Source of the DNA: a virus
Length of the DNA stretch: 32,500 bases
Virus record (IMG/VR): IMGVR_UViG_3300007735_000620
Span: 1 to 32,500 of that record
Direction: 5' to 3' (one strand)
Both the position numbers and the translations under genes were made by a program. The notes beneath the pieces were generated by a model. The model made no database searches. It worked only from the letters and a program-made list of their open reading frames with translations, and had not been told where the DNA came from. Below, piece after piece: positions 12,501-20,948 of the stretch (its first letter is position 1; each line of letters opens with the position of its first letter).

Positions 12501-15500
12501 TTCGCCTGGGCAATGACACCACCGCTGACCTGTGAACCCAAGCCGCCCGCTGCTTTGCCAGCGCGTTGCTGGTACGCGACCGTCGACCAAGCATCAGTCT
12601 CGGCCATGCCTTGCGCCACAAGGTCATCAACCCGGCGCTGTAGTGCTGCGGTAGCGTCGGTAGCCGCGGCTGCAATGCGTCGTTGCAGCACGGTGTTGAA
12701 CGCTGACTCTGCATCAGTGCGCAGCGCTTCAGCGCGTACCTCTCGCTGGAACTGGTCAGGAATAGCTGCGACGGCCTCTTCAATCTTGCGGCCACGCTGC
12801 TGTGTGATGAACGGCGTTTGGTCCTTGAAGGTCGTCCTGTAGGCGGTGTAGTCAATCTTGGGGAACTTCTTGGATGCCTTCAGTACGGCGCTGCCCAAGA
12901 TGTTCTTTGTGATTGCAAGCGCTTGCGAAGGAACAGTGAACACGCTGGGTTCACGCGCTTCTGTCAGGGGCCGGGCTTGTGCGACAGCGCGTTCGCCGGT
13001 CGCCAGCCCTGGCACGCGCTCTTGTGCTGCTGACAGCAGACCCAAGCCCACGCTGGGCTGGGCCGCGCGCTGCGTTTGCTCACCAGCCAACAGCGCTTCA
13101 GCAGCCGTTTCGCCCAAAACGTCACGGTATGCAGCCGTCAACGCTGCATCTGTCAGGAAGTGGTGCTCGCTCTCCGTCAAGGGACGGTTGGCTTCGAGCG
13201 CATCGAGCACAGCGCGACGCGCTGGTGAACGCGCGATGGTGTTGGGGCCGAAGATTTCGTCGCGCGCGAATCGGGAATCCATGTCCCAACGGAACACCAT
13301 CGTCGGGCGACCGTTTACAGTCGGGCCAACTTGCGCGACGAACAGCGGACCAGCGCCGCGCCCATAGCCGTTGAACGTGTCGCTGACCTTGTTGAGCACA
13401 TCGGGCGAAAGCTTCTGGCGCGGCACCATCAACGTATTGGTGACCAGCACCAAGTCTTCAGGCACAAGGTTCTCGAACGTCGACGCCACAGCGCGCGAAC
13501 CGGCACCAAGCGCAGCTTCGCGCACAAGGTCCGGCGCTGTGTTGATCAACTCGTCGCCACCAAGACGGCGCGCAAAGCTCTCGGCGACAGGGCCGCCGCG
13601 CGGCAATCCGCGCTGTAGCTCTTGCCCGAACGCATGCAGAGACTGCATCATCGGCGCGTTGTTGCTGATGGGCAGGTATTTGGCGTTGGGCTGCAATCGA
13701 GACAGAGCCTTCGCAAAATCGCCAGGGTTAGCCACGCCATCGGCGATGTACGCAAGCTCGTCCATCAAGTCGCCTGCGTTGCTCGAACCGTATGTCTGCC
13801 GCAACGCGCTGCGCTGCGCTGGCGTCATGCCTGCAAGCTCGTTGATGTCTTGATCTTCGAGGATCGCGAGAATCCTACGGGCTTGCTCTGCTTCTTCCAA
13901 GTCTGCGTTGCGCAGCACTGTCTCGATGGCTGGACGGTACACTGATGCCTTGAAGCTCAGCAGTGCATCTTGCAGAGCATCGTTGTCCAACCGCCCCGTG
14001 CCCCATGGCACAGTGTCGGCCATCGTGTCGGCGACGCCCAGGGTTCGCAAGAACTCGCGACCTGCAGACGAATCGCCAGCCATGGTGCGCAAGTCGCCGA
14101 CCGTTGCGTTGGGGTCGTTGATGATCTGCCGCGCGATCAAGTACGGGCTCAGCGTGTCCTTGGCCACAGCATCGGCCAGCACAGTCTTGATCTCGGATCG
14201 GTCCATCAGAACGTCAAGCACTGGCTTCTCGACATCGCCTTCATCGAGCAAGTCTTGCCCTGCTCGAATGAGTCGCACCTTCTTGCTGTACTCGACCGGA
14301 TTGGCCACGAAGTCGGCAGCGCGTGCGCCGGTTTTCATCGCCTCCGCTGCCCGCAATAGCTGCGCCGCTTTGACTGTTTCGCCAGCCTGCACCGCTTGTG
14401 CGGCTGCACCAGCAGCACGCGCTGCGCCACCAACAGCAGCCGCTCTTGCGGCGGTTCCCGTAGTCCGCGCAACCTTGCCAAGCGCAGAGATAGGCCCGAT
14501 GCCATAGATCATCTCGGCACCAGCGCCCAGCACCAGTGGTGCGTACAGCGCAGATTGCCCGATCAAGCTTTCGTCTATGTTCTTGAGCCGTTCGCCGGTT
14601 CCCTGGTCCAGCGTGTTGAACGCACCGCTTGCAAGCTCTTCTGTGTAGGCGGGAATGCTGTAAAGTTCGTCGCCCAAGAACCGGCCTTTGGCAAGGCTGG
14701 TCACAACGTCGCCCAAGTAGGTCTCGGTCTCGCTGGCTCCGCGCATGCCGGTCGGGTCGATCATCGACAAGCCTTTGCGGTTGATGCCTTGGAACGGCAT
14801 GGGGATGCCAGTCGGAACCGCTGTGCCGCCGATAATGCCGGATGTCACATCCTTTGCATCAGCCGCGCTCATGCCCATGCGCTGCAATGCGCTGGTCACA
14901 AAGTCGTTGACCTTGAACGCGAACTGGTCTGGATTCGTCGCGTTGCCTTCATCGTCGACATCATAGAACAACGGCAATCCAAGCACCGCTTCGTTTACCA
15001 TCGTGCTGATCAGTCCAGTCTGACGGATCGCTGCGCCCAACGGGGTCTCGATGCCAACACCCGTGCCAGGGTCGACGGTCGACAAGACGTTGCGCAGGTA
15101 CGGATCGGTCTCTTCAGCAATCTGCTGGCGCACATCAGCAGCGTATTCGTCGGTGTACAGCAGCGAACCTGGAATGTCTTGGAACGCAAGCTCGCGCTGA
15201 AGTGCGCGCGTCTGCCGCGCCTTCGCTGCAATGTCAGGACTGATGATCTGCTGCCGGGCAAAGGTCTCGATGACCTGCTCTGCTGGCGTTGCAGGGCGCC
15301 GCTGCCCGCTGGGCTCTACATACGTGGACGGGTCGGTGCGGAAGTCGATGCGCGATTCGCGAAAGAACGGCGGGATGGGCAGCATCGAGCCGATACCACC
15401 TTCGCCACGCGTGGTTGGGTCGCCCTCTGGCCCAACCCTACGCGCAAGCACATCAACGGATGCCTTGCGTGCCGCTTCCTTTGCGCCTTCAACGGTGTAG

Positions 15501-16057
15501 CCATACGCGATGTACTGGCGAATCAGGTCGCTTTCCATCTGGTCAAGCTGTTGGCGTAGCTCGCCAGCCATCTGCGGTTCATCGACGGGCCGACCGTACA
15601 ACGGCTCCCCAGCTTGCAGATTTGCATCAGCAGCGCTTGGCACCATGTCGCTGCCGAACGGCACAACAATGCGCACGCGTGGTTTTGCAGGCTCGACCGG
15701 CATGCCAGGGGCTTGCAGGTCGGCAAGCTGCTCGTCCGTCAACGTGTAGCCCAGGTACTCGTTGAGCTGGCTGGCTGGCGCTCGCCCTGCCCGCACATCG
15801 GCTTCAAGCCGGGCTTGGTATTCCGCCGCGGCTTCATCCTGCTGTGCCTCAGGGATGAACTCTACAGGCTGCTCAGCGGGCGCTGGAGCGCGTGCAGGTC
15901 TGCGCGCGGCTGCAGGCATGAGTGCCACGCTGGGCGCGGCTGTAGGCGCTGTAGCGCTGGGCAGGGCGGCAGCCTTGGCGCGTAGCTCCGCTGCGTCTGC
16001 AGATCGACCAAGCGCTTCATACCTGTCGGCAAGCTTCAGGTAGTGTTCGCGGTTCAT
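9566..16057 (-). CDS. Giant internal virion protein, 2163 residues
   Basis: This gene fills a fifth of the window. The N-terminal ~140 residues are Ala/Pro-rich after a helical start (MNREHYLKLADRYEALGRSA). Most of the rest is helical and Ala/Arg/Leu-rich. A hydrophobic pair near residues 1650-1700 (AAGLLGGGYYIF, then LITAPLIIATTLGTTGAI) could cross a membrane; an alanine-rich stretch near 520-550 is a weaker candidate. The C-terminal region (APQAAQLARNSVLDYGNVRY and following) resembles ends of large polyvalent phage proteins. Size and order after two other internal-protein candidates suggest an ejected protein like T7 gp16, which helps move DNA across the envelope. I found no lysozyme, peptidase or RNA polymerase motif, so an enzyme role is not supported. 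Confidence 0.75.
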   Translation of the reverse strand: MNREHYLKLADRYEALGRSADAAELRAKAAALPSATAPTAAPSVALMPAAARRPARAPAPAEQPVEFIPEAQQDEAAAEYQARLEADVRAGRAPASQLNEYLGYTLTDEQLADLQAPGMPVEPAKPRVRIVVPFGSDMVPSAADANLQAGEPLYGRPVDEPQMAGELRQQLDQMESDLIRQYIAYGYTVEGAKEAARKASVDVLARRVGPEGDPTTRGEGGIGSMLPIPPFFRESRIDFRTDPSTYVEPSGQRRPATPAEQVIETFARQQIISPDIAAKARQTRALQRELAFQDIPGSLLYTDEYAADVRQQIAEETDPYLRNVLSTVDPGTGVGIETPLGAAIRQTGLISTMVNEAVLGLPLFYDVDDEGNATNPDQFAFKVNDFVTSALQRMGMSAADAKDVTSGIIGGTAVPTGIPMPFQGINRKGLSMIDPTGMRGASETETYLGDVVTSLAKGRFLGDELYSIPAYTEELASGAFNTLDQGTGERLKNIDESLIGQSALYAPLVLGAGAEMIYGIGPISALGKVARTTGTAARAAAVGGAARAAGAAAQAVQAGETVKAAQLLRAAEAMKTGARAADFVANPVEYSKKVRLIRAGQDLLDEGDVEKPVLDVLMDRSEIKTVLADAVAKDTLSPYLIARQIINDPNATVGDLRTMAGDSSAGREFLRTLGVADTMADTVPWGTGRLDNDALQDALLSFKASVYRPAIETVLRNADLEEAEQARRILAILEDQDINELAGMTPAQRSALRQTYGSSNAGDLMDELAYIADGVANPGDFAKALSRLQPNAKYLPISNNAPMMQSLHAFGQELQRGLPRGGPVAESFARRLGGDELINTAPDLVREAALGAGSRAVASTFENLVPEDLVLVTNTLMVPRQKLSPDVLNKVSDTFNGYGRGAGPLFVAQVGPTVNGRPTMVFRWDMDSRFARDEIFGPNTIARSPARRAVLDALEANRPLTESEHHFLTDAALTAAYRDVLGETAAEALLAGEQTQRAAQPSVGLGLLSAAQERVPGLATGERAVAQARPLTEAREPSVFTVPSQALAITKNILGSAVLKASKKFPKIDYTAYRTTFKDQTPFITQQRGRKIEEAVAAIPDQFQREVRAEALRTDAESAFNTVLQRRIAAAATDATAALQRRVDDLVAQGMAETDAWSTVAYQQRAGKAAGGLGSQVSGGVIAQAKQQAQTMAVEEVQAGAWAALLRTFFGPTIFSRLVGVDENALRRYIVTTDAAGNQTLIPVTLQSFRDVLARIRKDNPELDMRGLARPAVPYGDAIAGFFQWMGKQDPRNLGPVRLLNDAVLDTAAAWAMGMDRQRIVAREATAMLDANPWMRGDLSVGQFTDSPDRLLRTQYAAEEARATLLADLTRAAALRSGVLPARAERMAMRTAEQELFRASAASVAGAADTVPGTPFQRTARGPLSESLDQLTLRAWRNLTPAAKTDIINYVYGKMLENGDRAPDLRAVLYEGLDDPKLNLLFFEKMATTKALQLLIEQGQTAMARSIVSPDDGVLIAAIENAQRSGLSYKEVIEVMRKALLRNALQSFVEPAVLEMQANSRAYGWAPDLEQTRKAMTGLVDQINPDDPRFGVAGQDFMQALANLQAASKDGKLAENLDAIQRSEKLQRALGGEAGAAGEYVLQVLLDTLSLPRTIGAAGLLGGGYYIFSDETTGGQPIPVPLPLPNTRYLGTNLITAPLIIATTLGTTGAIRYLRPRGGATAQAGEVALQASAQLPEVLRRPLVNSLGSNPGALDEVLFTTRTGQPITRGELDQLMREHNISLTRGGLEFANAFARDLARDARLTAEGVKAPALRQYLLRNMDPTRTGFWQYAANATDRAFRQNVFATALQEGLTAPQAAQLARNSVLDYGNVRYSGGLNRYVMFLAFREAMTREVIEALARDPDTLNRTLLLHRDLQKQMDDELNVDHTRFRLPIGNTKIFDQTAASRLYGPTNPALSMYGDLVRFAAHGLQVGAPDIPPGTLAQAVANESLTPLVDMVMADALARPSNTGRGQKVDDVWVAYAIENSPDVLWPWLKEEYNIVPVARDEERKSGRLEAQDPAAPFLGKVEYRFQSTQDHARFIRDMAVLQTLGFQRTMEDYTKMGLTYNVSDYIDPKRRGLPTTFGFAFGLETPLGAQSQMGAIQKAIRLQQQQIKVQTPRD

Positions 16058-17934
16058 CGTGTCCGCTCCAGCATCAGTTGCTCTTCCTCAGTCAAGGTCG
16101 GCGGCAACACAGAACCGCTGAAGCTCAAGTCGCCCATTGACAAGTCTGGTGGCGGTGATGGCGTTGGCCTCAACGCTGGCATTGGCGGTTCTGCAAGCTG
16201 TCGCTGGGCTGCGACCAACAATGCCATCTGCTGTTGCCGTGCTGCATCGCCTGCAGCATCTGGTGTAGGCGGCAACGTCACAGGCATCGCCATAGGTGCA
16301 GGCAACGGCGCTGGCGTAGGTGTTGGCGTAGGCGCTGGTGGTCTACCCTGCAGCACGTTCGCATCGGTGGTCTGCGTCTGCAGGTCGCGACCGTTGAAGT
16401 ACGCGCCGTAGTAGGCGAACGCTTCGCGGCGCGCGTCTACATCGTCGGGGTACATCTTGTTGACGGCAGCCACAAAGTCAGGGAACGCTGGGCGCTTGGT
16501 CGGGTCGGCCTTGATGATCAAGTCGGCCTTGGTCTCAACGGTGCTCTGCGGCGCAATCTGGCCGCCAGCATCGGTAAAGCGCTTCATGGCGTAGGGCAGC
16601 GCTTCTGCCGCAATCGGGCTGACAGCCGCTGCAGCTTCATAGGCTTCGCGTGGAACCTCTGGCAGACCGCCCATTCGCCGCGCTGCGCGGGTTGTGGGCG
16701 TGCCTTCGCGCTCTGGCACCTGCTGTGAAAGCAGACCAGCACGCCGTTGAAGCAGGTTCAGATAGGTGTCGTCGTAGTACACATCAGCGCCGCGGGGCAA
16801 GCGCTCAGCGCGACGCCCCTTCTCGAACGCTGCCTTGGCTGCGTCATAGTCGGCACCAAGCTCTTCACGCGTCGCCCGACCATCATCAGCCAAAGCTTGC
16901 GTGTAGCGCGACAGCATCAGCGCTTCTTCGTCGCTCAGCGGTTCACCGATGCCAAGCTCAGCACGAACCTGTTGCAACGCGGTGCGCTCCGCTGCAGCAA
17001 TCTCTTCTGGCGTGTCGCGCTGATCGGCTGGCAACGCGTCGACAATCTGACGCGCGCGCTTCTCAAAAAAGTTGGGACCGGGTGCGGTCTTGCCAAGCAG
17101 AGTTGCCGCGGCAATCTCCTTCTCGGCATCAAGCGCAACCTGAGGCTCGCGACCCGATTGAAAGCTCTTGGCAATGAAGTTGTTGGTGCTGTACATCCGG
17201 TCGATGGCGCTGATGACTTCGAGCGCTTCGCGCGTCAACTGCTTGCCTTCACCCACCGCAGGCAACAAGTCTGGTCGGCGTCGCCGCAATGCGTAGTACA
17301 GATCGGTCGCTGCCACCTGCCGGGTCAACGGGTCTTCTGAAGTCGCGCTCGCTCCGAATCGTTGCTGCGCATCAAGGAACGCAAGCTGCATGTCTAGCGC
17401 AAGCTGCTCTGGAGCCATGCGTCCGATTGTGCCGCCACGATCCAGGGTGCCCAAGAACTCAGCAGCAAACTGCGCGTAGGGTCGCGGCACCTCGACCAGC
17501 TTGTCGTAGTCGCGAAGTGCGCGCCATCCTGCTTCTGCAGCAATCTCGGCACGCTTGACCTCATTGCCGGTCATGCCCTCGATGAAGTCAAGCACATCGC
17601 CATCAGCGCCGCCCGCACCGCCAGCACCACCCGCTCCACCAGCCATGCGCCGACCAGCACCGGCACCGATGCCGCTTGGGCCTGCGCCGGTTGAACGGTA
17701 ACGGGCAAGCAAGCCGTCAATCTGGCTTAGCTCTTGGCTGATTAGCTTGCGCTTCTCTGCGTCCGCTGCCGCTTGGAAGGCTTCATCCTGCTGCAACAAC
17801 TCGAACGTCTTGGCCTTGAACACAGCCGGATGGTAGCGGAAGTACAACTCCAACGCGCGCGTAGTCGCCGTTTGATTGGGACCAAGGAACGACCGCGGCT
17901 GGTAGGCAGGAATGGCTGACGGGGGCAAAGGCAT
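16054..17934 (-). CDS. Probable internal virion protein, 626 residues
   Basis: I start it at the ATG 17932-17934, nine bases after GGAGG; a TTG two codons upstream overlaps the previous stop. The protein is helical with a glycine/alanine run near residues 95-110 (GGAGGAGGAGGADGD). A Pro/Thr-rich linker near 540-560 (PTPTPTPAPLPAPM) leads into a Pro-rich end. Its stop overlaps the giant gene start (ATGA). In T7-like virions three internal proteins (gp14, gp15, gp16) are encoded in this order, small to large. This gene has the size and place of gp15. The match is by order and composition, not by sequence I can align. Confidence 0.65.
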   Translation of the reverse strand: MPLPPSAIPAYQPRSFLGPNQTATTRALELYFRYHPAVFKAKTFELLQQDEAFQAAADAEKRKLISQELSQIDGLLARYRSTGAGPSGIGAGAGRRMAGGAGGAGGAGGADGDVLDFIEGMTGNEVKRAEIAAEAGWRALRDYDKLVEVPRPYAQFAAEFLGTLDRGGTIGRMAPEQLALDMQLAFLDAQQRFGASATSEDPLTRQVAATDLYYALRRRRPDLLPAVGEGKQLTREALEVISAIDRMYSTNNFIAKSFQSGREPQVALDAEKEIAAATLLGKTAPGPNFFEKRARQIVDALPADQRDTPEEIAAAERTALQQVRAELGIGEPLSDEEALMLSRYTQALADDGRATREELGADYDAAKAAFEKGRRAERLPRGADVYYDDTYLNLLQRRAGLLSQQVPEREGTPTTRAARRMGGLPEVPREAYEAAAAVSPIAAEALPYAMKRFTDAGGQIAPQSTVETKADLIIKADPTKRPAFPDFVAAVNKMYPDDVDARREAFAYYGAYFNGRDLQTQTTDANVLQGRPPAPTPTPTPAPLPAPMAMPVTLPPTPDAAGDAARQQQMALLVAAQRQLAEPPMPALRPTPSPPPDLSMGDLSFSGSVLPPTLTEEEQLMLERTR

Positions 17935-17936
17935 GG

Positions 17937-18605
17937 TCAACGACCTCCGCGGCCAGCGCCGAACGCACCAGCCATCTGCATCGCCATCTGCGCTTGGAAC
18001 ATCTGCGCTTGTGCATCGCGCATCTGCTGGCTACCGGCTGCAGCGTTCATCATCTGATTGTAGCCAGTCTGCATCTGCTGAGCGCCGTAGATGCTGCCAG
18101 CAGTCGAAGCCGCAGCACCAAACAAGTCGCCGACAAGCTGGCGATTGGCCATCTTGCGCGCCGCTTCCGCATCTGCTTGGCGCTGCTGAAGCTCCAAAAG
18201 CTGTTGTTCATTGCGGGCCAACGCCTCTTGGTCGGCTTGTGCAATGACGCGCTGTTGCTCAGTGAACGCGCGGCGCTGTGCGTCTTGCTGGGCCAAGTCC
18301 TGCAGGAACAAGTCGCGTCCAGTGTAGGCGCTGTTGGCTTGCGCTTGCTGCAACTGCCGGGCTTGCAGGTCGGCCATGGCACCAGCGCGCTGCGCTGCGC
18401 CTGTGCTCTCCATCAAGGCCCGCTGCCCTTCCGTCAACCCAAGCTCGCCTTCAGCTTCGCGCTGCTGCAGTCGACCGAGCCGTCGCTTGTACGCGTCGGG
18501 CATCAAGGCTTCAGCTTGCTTGCGGGCTGCCGCCGATTGCGCAATCGCACCACCTGCAGATGCTACACCCATCGCGATCGGCAGAGCCAAAAGTGGCAGA
18601 GCCAT
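17937..18605 (-). CDS. Probable internal virion protein, gp14-like, 222 residues
   Basis: The N-terminus (LPLLALPIAMGVASAGGAIA) is hydrophobic and glycine-rich, and a long glutamine- and alanine-rich helical body follows (QREAEGELGLTEGQRALM, LARNEQQLLELQQRQADAEA). The C-terminal region is Met/Gln/Ala-rich and ends GAGRGGR. This build, a short membrane-active segment plus helices, is typical of the smallest ejected protein of podoviruses (gp14 of T7). GAGGTGAAGC precedes the start. Three bases separate its stop and the next start. Confidence 0.7.
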   Translation of the reverse strand: MALPLLALPIAMGVASAGGAIAQSAAARKQAEALMPDAYKRRLGRLQQREAEGELGLTEGQRALMESTGAAQRAGAMADLQARQLQQAQANSAYTGRDLFLQDLAQQDAQRRAFTEQQRVIAQADQEALARNEQQLLELQQRQADAEAARKMANRQLVGDLFGAAASTAGSIYGAQQMQTGYNQMMNAAAGSQQMRDAQAQMFQAQMAMQMAGAFGAGRGGR

Positions 18606-18613
18606 GCTTCACC

Positions 18614-19330
18614 TCACAAGTAGTAGACTTCGAGACTGACGCCCCAGTTGATGATTGCGCTACGGTCGATGGTGCTGAGATGCGCAAGCCCGACCGCCAG
18701 CTTGTTGGTCGCGGTGAAGACCTTGACGCCGCTCATGTTGCCATAACCGCGGATCGAATACGGAACGGCTGGGCCACCAGGGGGATTGTTGGCCTGGAAT
18801 GTCTGCGCGTTCTGAGCCTCTTCAGCATAGCTCTGCACTACGTTCTTGATTCCGACGCCAGTACCATCAGTCGTTGTGTACTCGGTCACCCACATGTACG
18901 CGTTGGCACCAAGCGAACGCGGCCCATCATCGGGACCGTTGAGCGATTCCATCCACCAGTGGAAGATGACCGTCGCCGTTCTGCGCAGATCAACACCGAA
19001 CGTCGTCTGCGGAACAACCTCAAACGACGAATCAGCCGTGTTGCCGTAGCGCTTGCCAGTCAGAAACGCGCTGCCGAACTGACAGCGGACCAGTGCACCG
19101 CCATCCCATTGGCTGCCCTGGTAGCCGGTCACACCATGCTGAACTCCGGTGATGGCGTCAAGCACTGGCGCTTGAACGTGTCGGGTCTGCACCCACGCGG
19201 AGCTATTGAGCAGATCGCCAGCGACAACGCCTTCGTGCAAGTAGATGCGCAGCGCATCATCGTTCTCTTTGACATCGCCAGCGGTGAACTCGTTGCCGTT
19301 GGCAAAGACGTTGGGGGGCGTGTAAGCCAT
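18614..19330 (-). CDS. Tail-associated beta-rich protein, 238 residues
   Basis: I start at the ATG 19328-19330, which overlaps the previous stop (ATGA) and has GAGG upstream; the longer frame to 19546 lies in the neighbouring gene. It starts MAYTPPNVFANGNEFTAGDV followed by a short helical part, then strand-rich sequence (TATVIFHWWMESLNGPDDG, AYMWVTEYTTTDGTG, KLAVGLAHLSTIDRSAIINW). With the next two genes upstream it forms a set of three of similar size and build, possibly fibre, spike or tail-tip parts. No enzyme motif is seen. Confidence 0.7.
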   Translation of the reverse strand: MAYTPPNVFANGNEFTAGDVKENDDALRIYLHEGVVAGDLLNSSAWVQTRHVQAPVLDAITGVQHGVTGYQGSQWDGGALVRCQFGSAFLTGKRYGNTADSSFEVVPQTTFGVDLRRTATVIFHWWMESLNGPDDGPRSLGANAYMWVTEYTTTDGTGVGIKNVVQSYAEEAQNAQTFQANNPPGGPAVPYSIRGYGNMSGVKVFTATNKLAVGLAHLSTIDRSAIINWGVSLEVYYL

Positions 19331-20247
19331 CAAGAACCTCGCATGTGAACCGCTGAAATACGCCCGCTTCGGCCTTGCAAGTAAAAGCCTGCATCCGCCA
19401 TGGCGTAGTCGTAGACCAGCAGGTTGGATTGCGAACCTGCTGTGTTGTGCGCTGGATGCAGGACTCCGGTGATGACCAGTCGGATGCCGTAAATCGTGAT
19501 GGCTTGCGGAAGCTCTCGACAGTACATGCCGTACGGTGCGAACCATCCGTGCTCATATGCGTTGAGCGTTGCTGATATTTTGCCGTCGCGTGCATCGCCC
19601 AAGCTCGACACCTGCCATGGCGAAATCACAGTAGCCGCGTTGAGCTTGCTGACCTCGAATCCGTTGTAGGCTGTGCCCTTGACCGCAAGCGTTGGGCTCA
19701 TCTGTCCTGGCAACGGAACCCAGTTTACCAGTGCTGCGCTGGTGACATCCCATTCAAGATAGGCCAACCAACAGTGCAGCCCGTCCGTGATGGTGAAGCT
19801 TGCCGGTGGCGGCACCAACCCTGCAACGGCATAGCGGCCAAGCGCACCCGCTGTGTTGAACTGCAGTGCGGGGTACACCGAGTTGACCGAATAGTTCCAC
19901 CAGATGCGGATGACATCCCCAGCTGCCGCAGACCATGGCGTTGCGCTCAGGTTCATAAATGTCGGATTCAGCGCAACGTCTGTGACAGGGAAGACAGCAA
20001 CACCAGCAGCGTTCGAGATGTAGTGCCGAAATGGGCCGATGTGCAGCATACCGGCATCGCCGAGCAATGCGGTTGCAGTGTTCTTTACAATCGGCACGTT
20101 GGTAAAATGTGGCAGATCAAACGCTTGATCCCTGGTATTGTTTGCATCCAGCCCGTTGGGTTGGCTGTAGTCGTTGTATGTGTTGTTTAGCGTAGTCGCA
20201 TCAACAACTTGTCCAGCATCAACGGGACCTCGGACGATGCGGCTCAA
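19330..20247 (-). CDS. Tail-associated beta-rich protein with TTG start, 305 residues
   Basis: The best start is a TTG at 20245-20247, five bases after GGAGG and overlapping the previous stop (TTGA). A longer frame reaches 20292 but only inside the upstream gene and without a ribosome site. The N-terminus (VDAGQVVDATTLNNTYNDYS, then GLDANN) resembles the start of its upstream neighbour. The rest is strand-like with many Trp and Tyr (DVIRIWWNYSVNSVYPALQF, GLHCWLAYLEWDV). I infer a tail fibre or tail-tip protein; the receptor is unknown. Confidence 0.7.
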   Translation of the reverse strand: MSRIVRGPVDAGQVVDATTLNNTYNDYSQPNGLDANNTRDQAFDLPHFTNVPIVKNTATALLGDAGMLHIGPFRHYISNAAGVAVFPVTDVALNPTFMNLSATPWSAAAGDVIRIWWNYSVNSVYPALQFNTAGALGRYAVAGLVPPPASFTITDGLHCWLAYLEWDVTSAALVNWVPLPGQMSPTLAVKGTAYNGFEVSKLNAATVISPWQVSSLGDARDGKISATLNAYEHGWFAPYGMYCRELPQAITIYGIRLVITGVLHPAHNTAGSQSNLLVYDYAMADAGFYLQGRSGRISAVHMRGS

Positions 20248-20948
20248 CGGAACCTCCCGATGGCGAAGATGCGGTTGCCGAACATGTGGCACTGCATCAG
20301 ATTGTACGTTGCTGCGAAGTTTTCAACGGGGTCATCGGGACCAGCCGCTCCAGGCTTTGCTTGCAACGTCACCACAACAGGGCCTGAAGGCATCTGCTGC
20401 GATCCGCTGATCATGTAGCAGTCCATCGCTTTTGCTGGCCCGATGCGCTCGGCCACGATTGCGCCGTTGAACAGGATGCGCAAGCCCAAGAACTTGTCAT
20501 TGGGTGTACCTTCAGGACCGGGTGCTCCAACGTAGCTGCAATGAAAAGACCAGTTGAAGGCAACCTGAATCGCGCAGTTGCCGTACCATTCGACCAGCAG
20601 GTTGCCGCCCTTGAACGGCGTCAACGTGGTCTGAAATGCGGTGATCCAGCCGCTGCCAAAGTTCTTGTAGTTGATCGCACGGAACTGCTCAGCGTAGGTT
20701 GATGCAGATGATTCGCGCAGAACCGTCTGCTCGCCCTGGGCATCGGTAACGCCAGTGTCCCATGGCGACACCGCCCAGCACTTGTGTAGCGCAGATGCGC
20801 TGATCTGCGCCGGGACCAAGCAGCCCTCTGGATATTGCGCGCGGTCCAGTCCGGTCATCTGGCTGCGGAAGGCTTGATGCTCCGCATTGAACTGACCTGC
20901 TTCAATGGTCTGCGCGTTGCGCGCATCGTGCTGGGTCCATTGCTTCAT
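20244..20948 (-). CDS. Tail-associated beta-rich protein, 234 residues
   Basis: This begins MKQWTQHDARNAQTIEAGQF with a helical N-terminal part, then strand-like segments (GGNLLVEWYGNCAIQVAFNW, KFLGLRILFNGAIVAERIG, PSGPVVVTLQAKPGAAG). The pattern I-E-A-x-x-F-N...F...GLD near residues 15-36 recurs as V-D-A-x-x-L-N...Y...GLD in the next gene, so the two may be diverged copies. It overlaps the tail tube gene upstream and the TTG-start gene downstream by 4 bases each. A tail surface or fibre role is likely. Confidence 0.7.
   Translation of the reverse strand: MKQWTQHDARNAQTIEAGQFNAEHQAFRSQMTGLDRAQYPEGCLVPAQISASALHKCWAVSPWDTGVTDAQGEQTVLRESSASTYAEQFRAINYKNFGSGWITAFQTTLTPFKGGNLLVEWYGNCAIQVAFNWSFHCSYVGAPGPEGTPNDKFLGLRILFNGAIVAERIGPAKAMDCYMISGSQQMPSGPVVVTLQAKPGAAGPDDPVENFAATYNLMQCHMFGNRIFAIGRFR

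Noticed and set aside
10868-12535. A 555-codon open frame on the plus strand inside the giant gene
   Set aside because: It lies antisense to the well-supported 2163-residue gene, has no ribosome site or promoter, and its sequence is rich in Arg, Gln, His and Cys, as expected of a shadow frame in GC-rich DNA.
9566-16057. Virion RNA polymerase in the giant protein, as in N4
   Set aside because: I looked for the T7-type polymerase motifs (catalytic Asp pair, R-x-x-x-K...YG, HDS) and found no convincing set. An HMM search would settle it.
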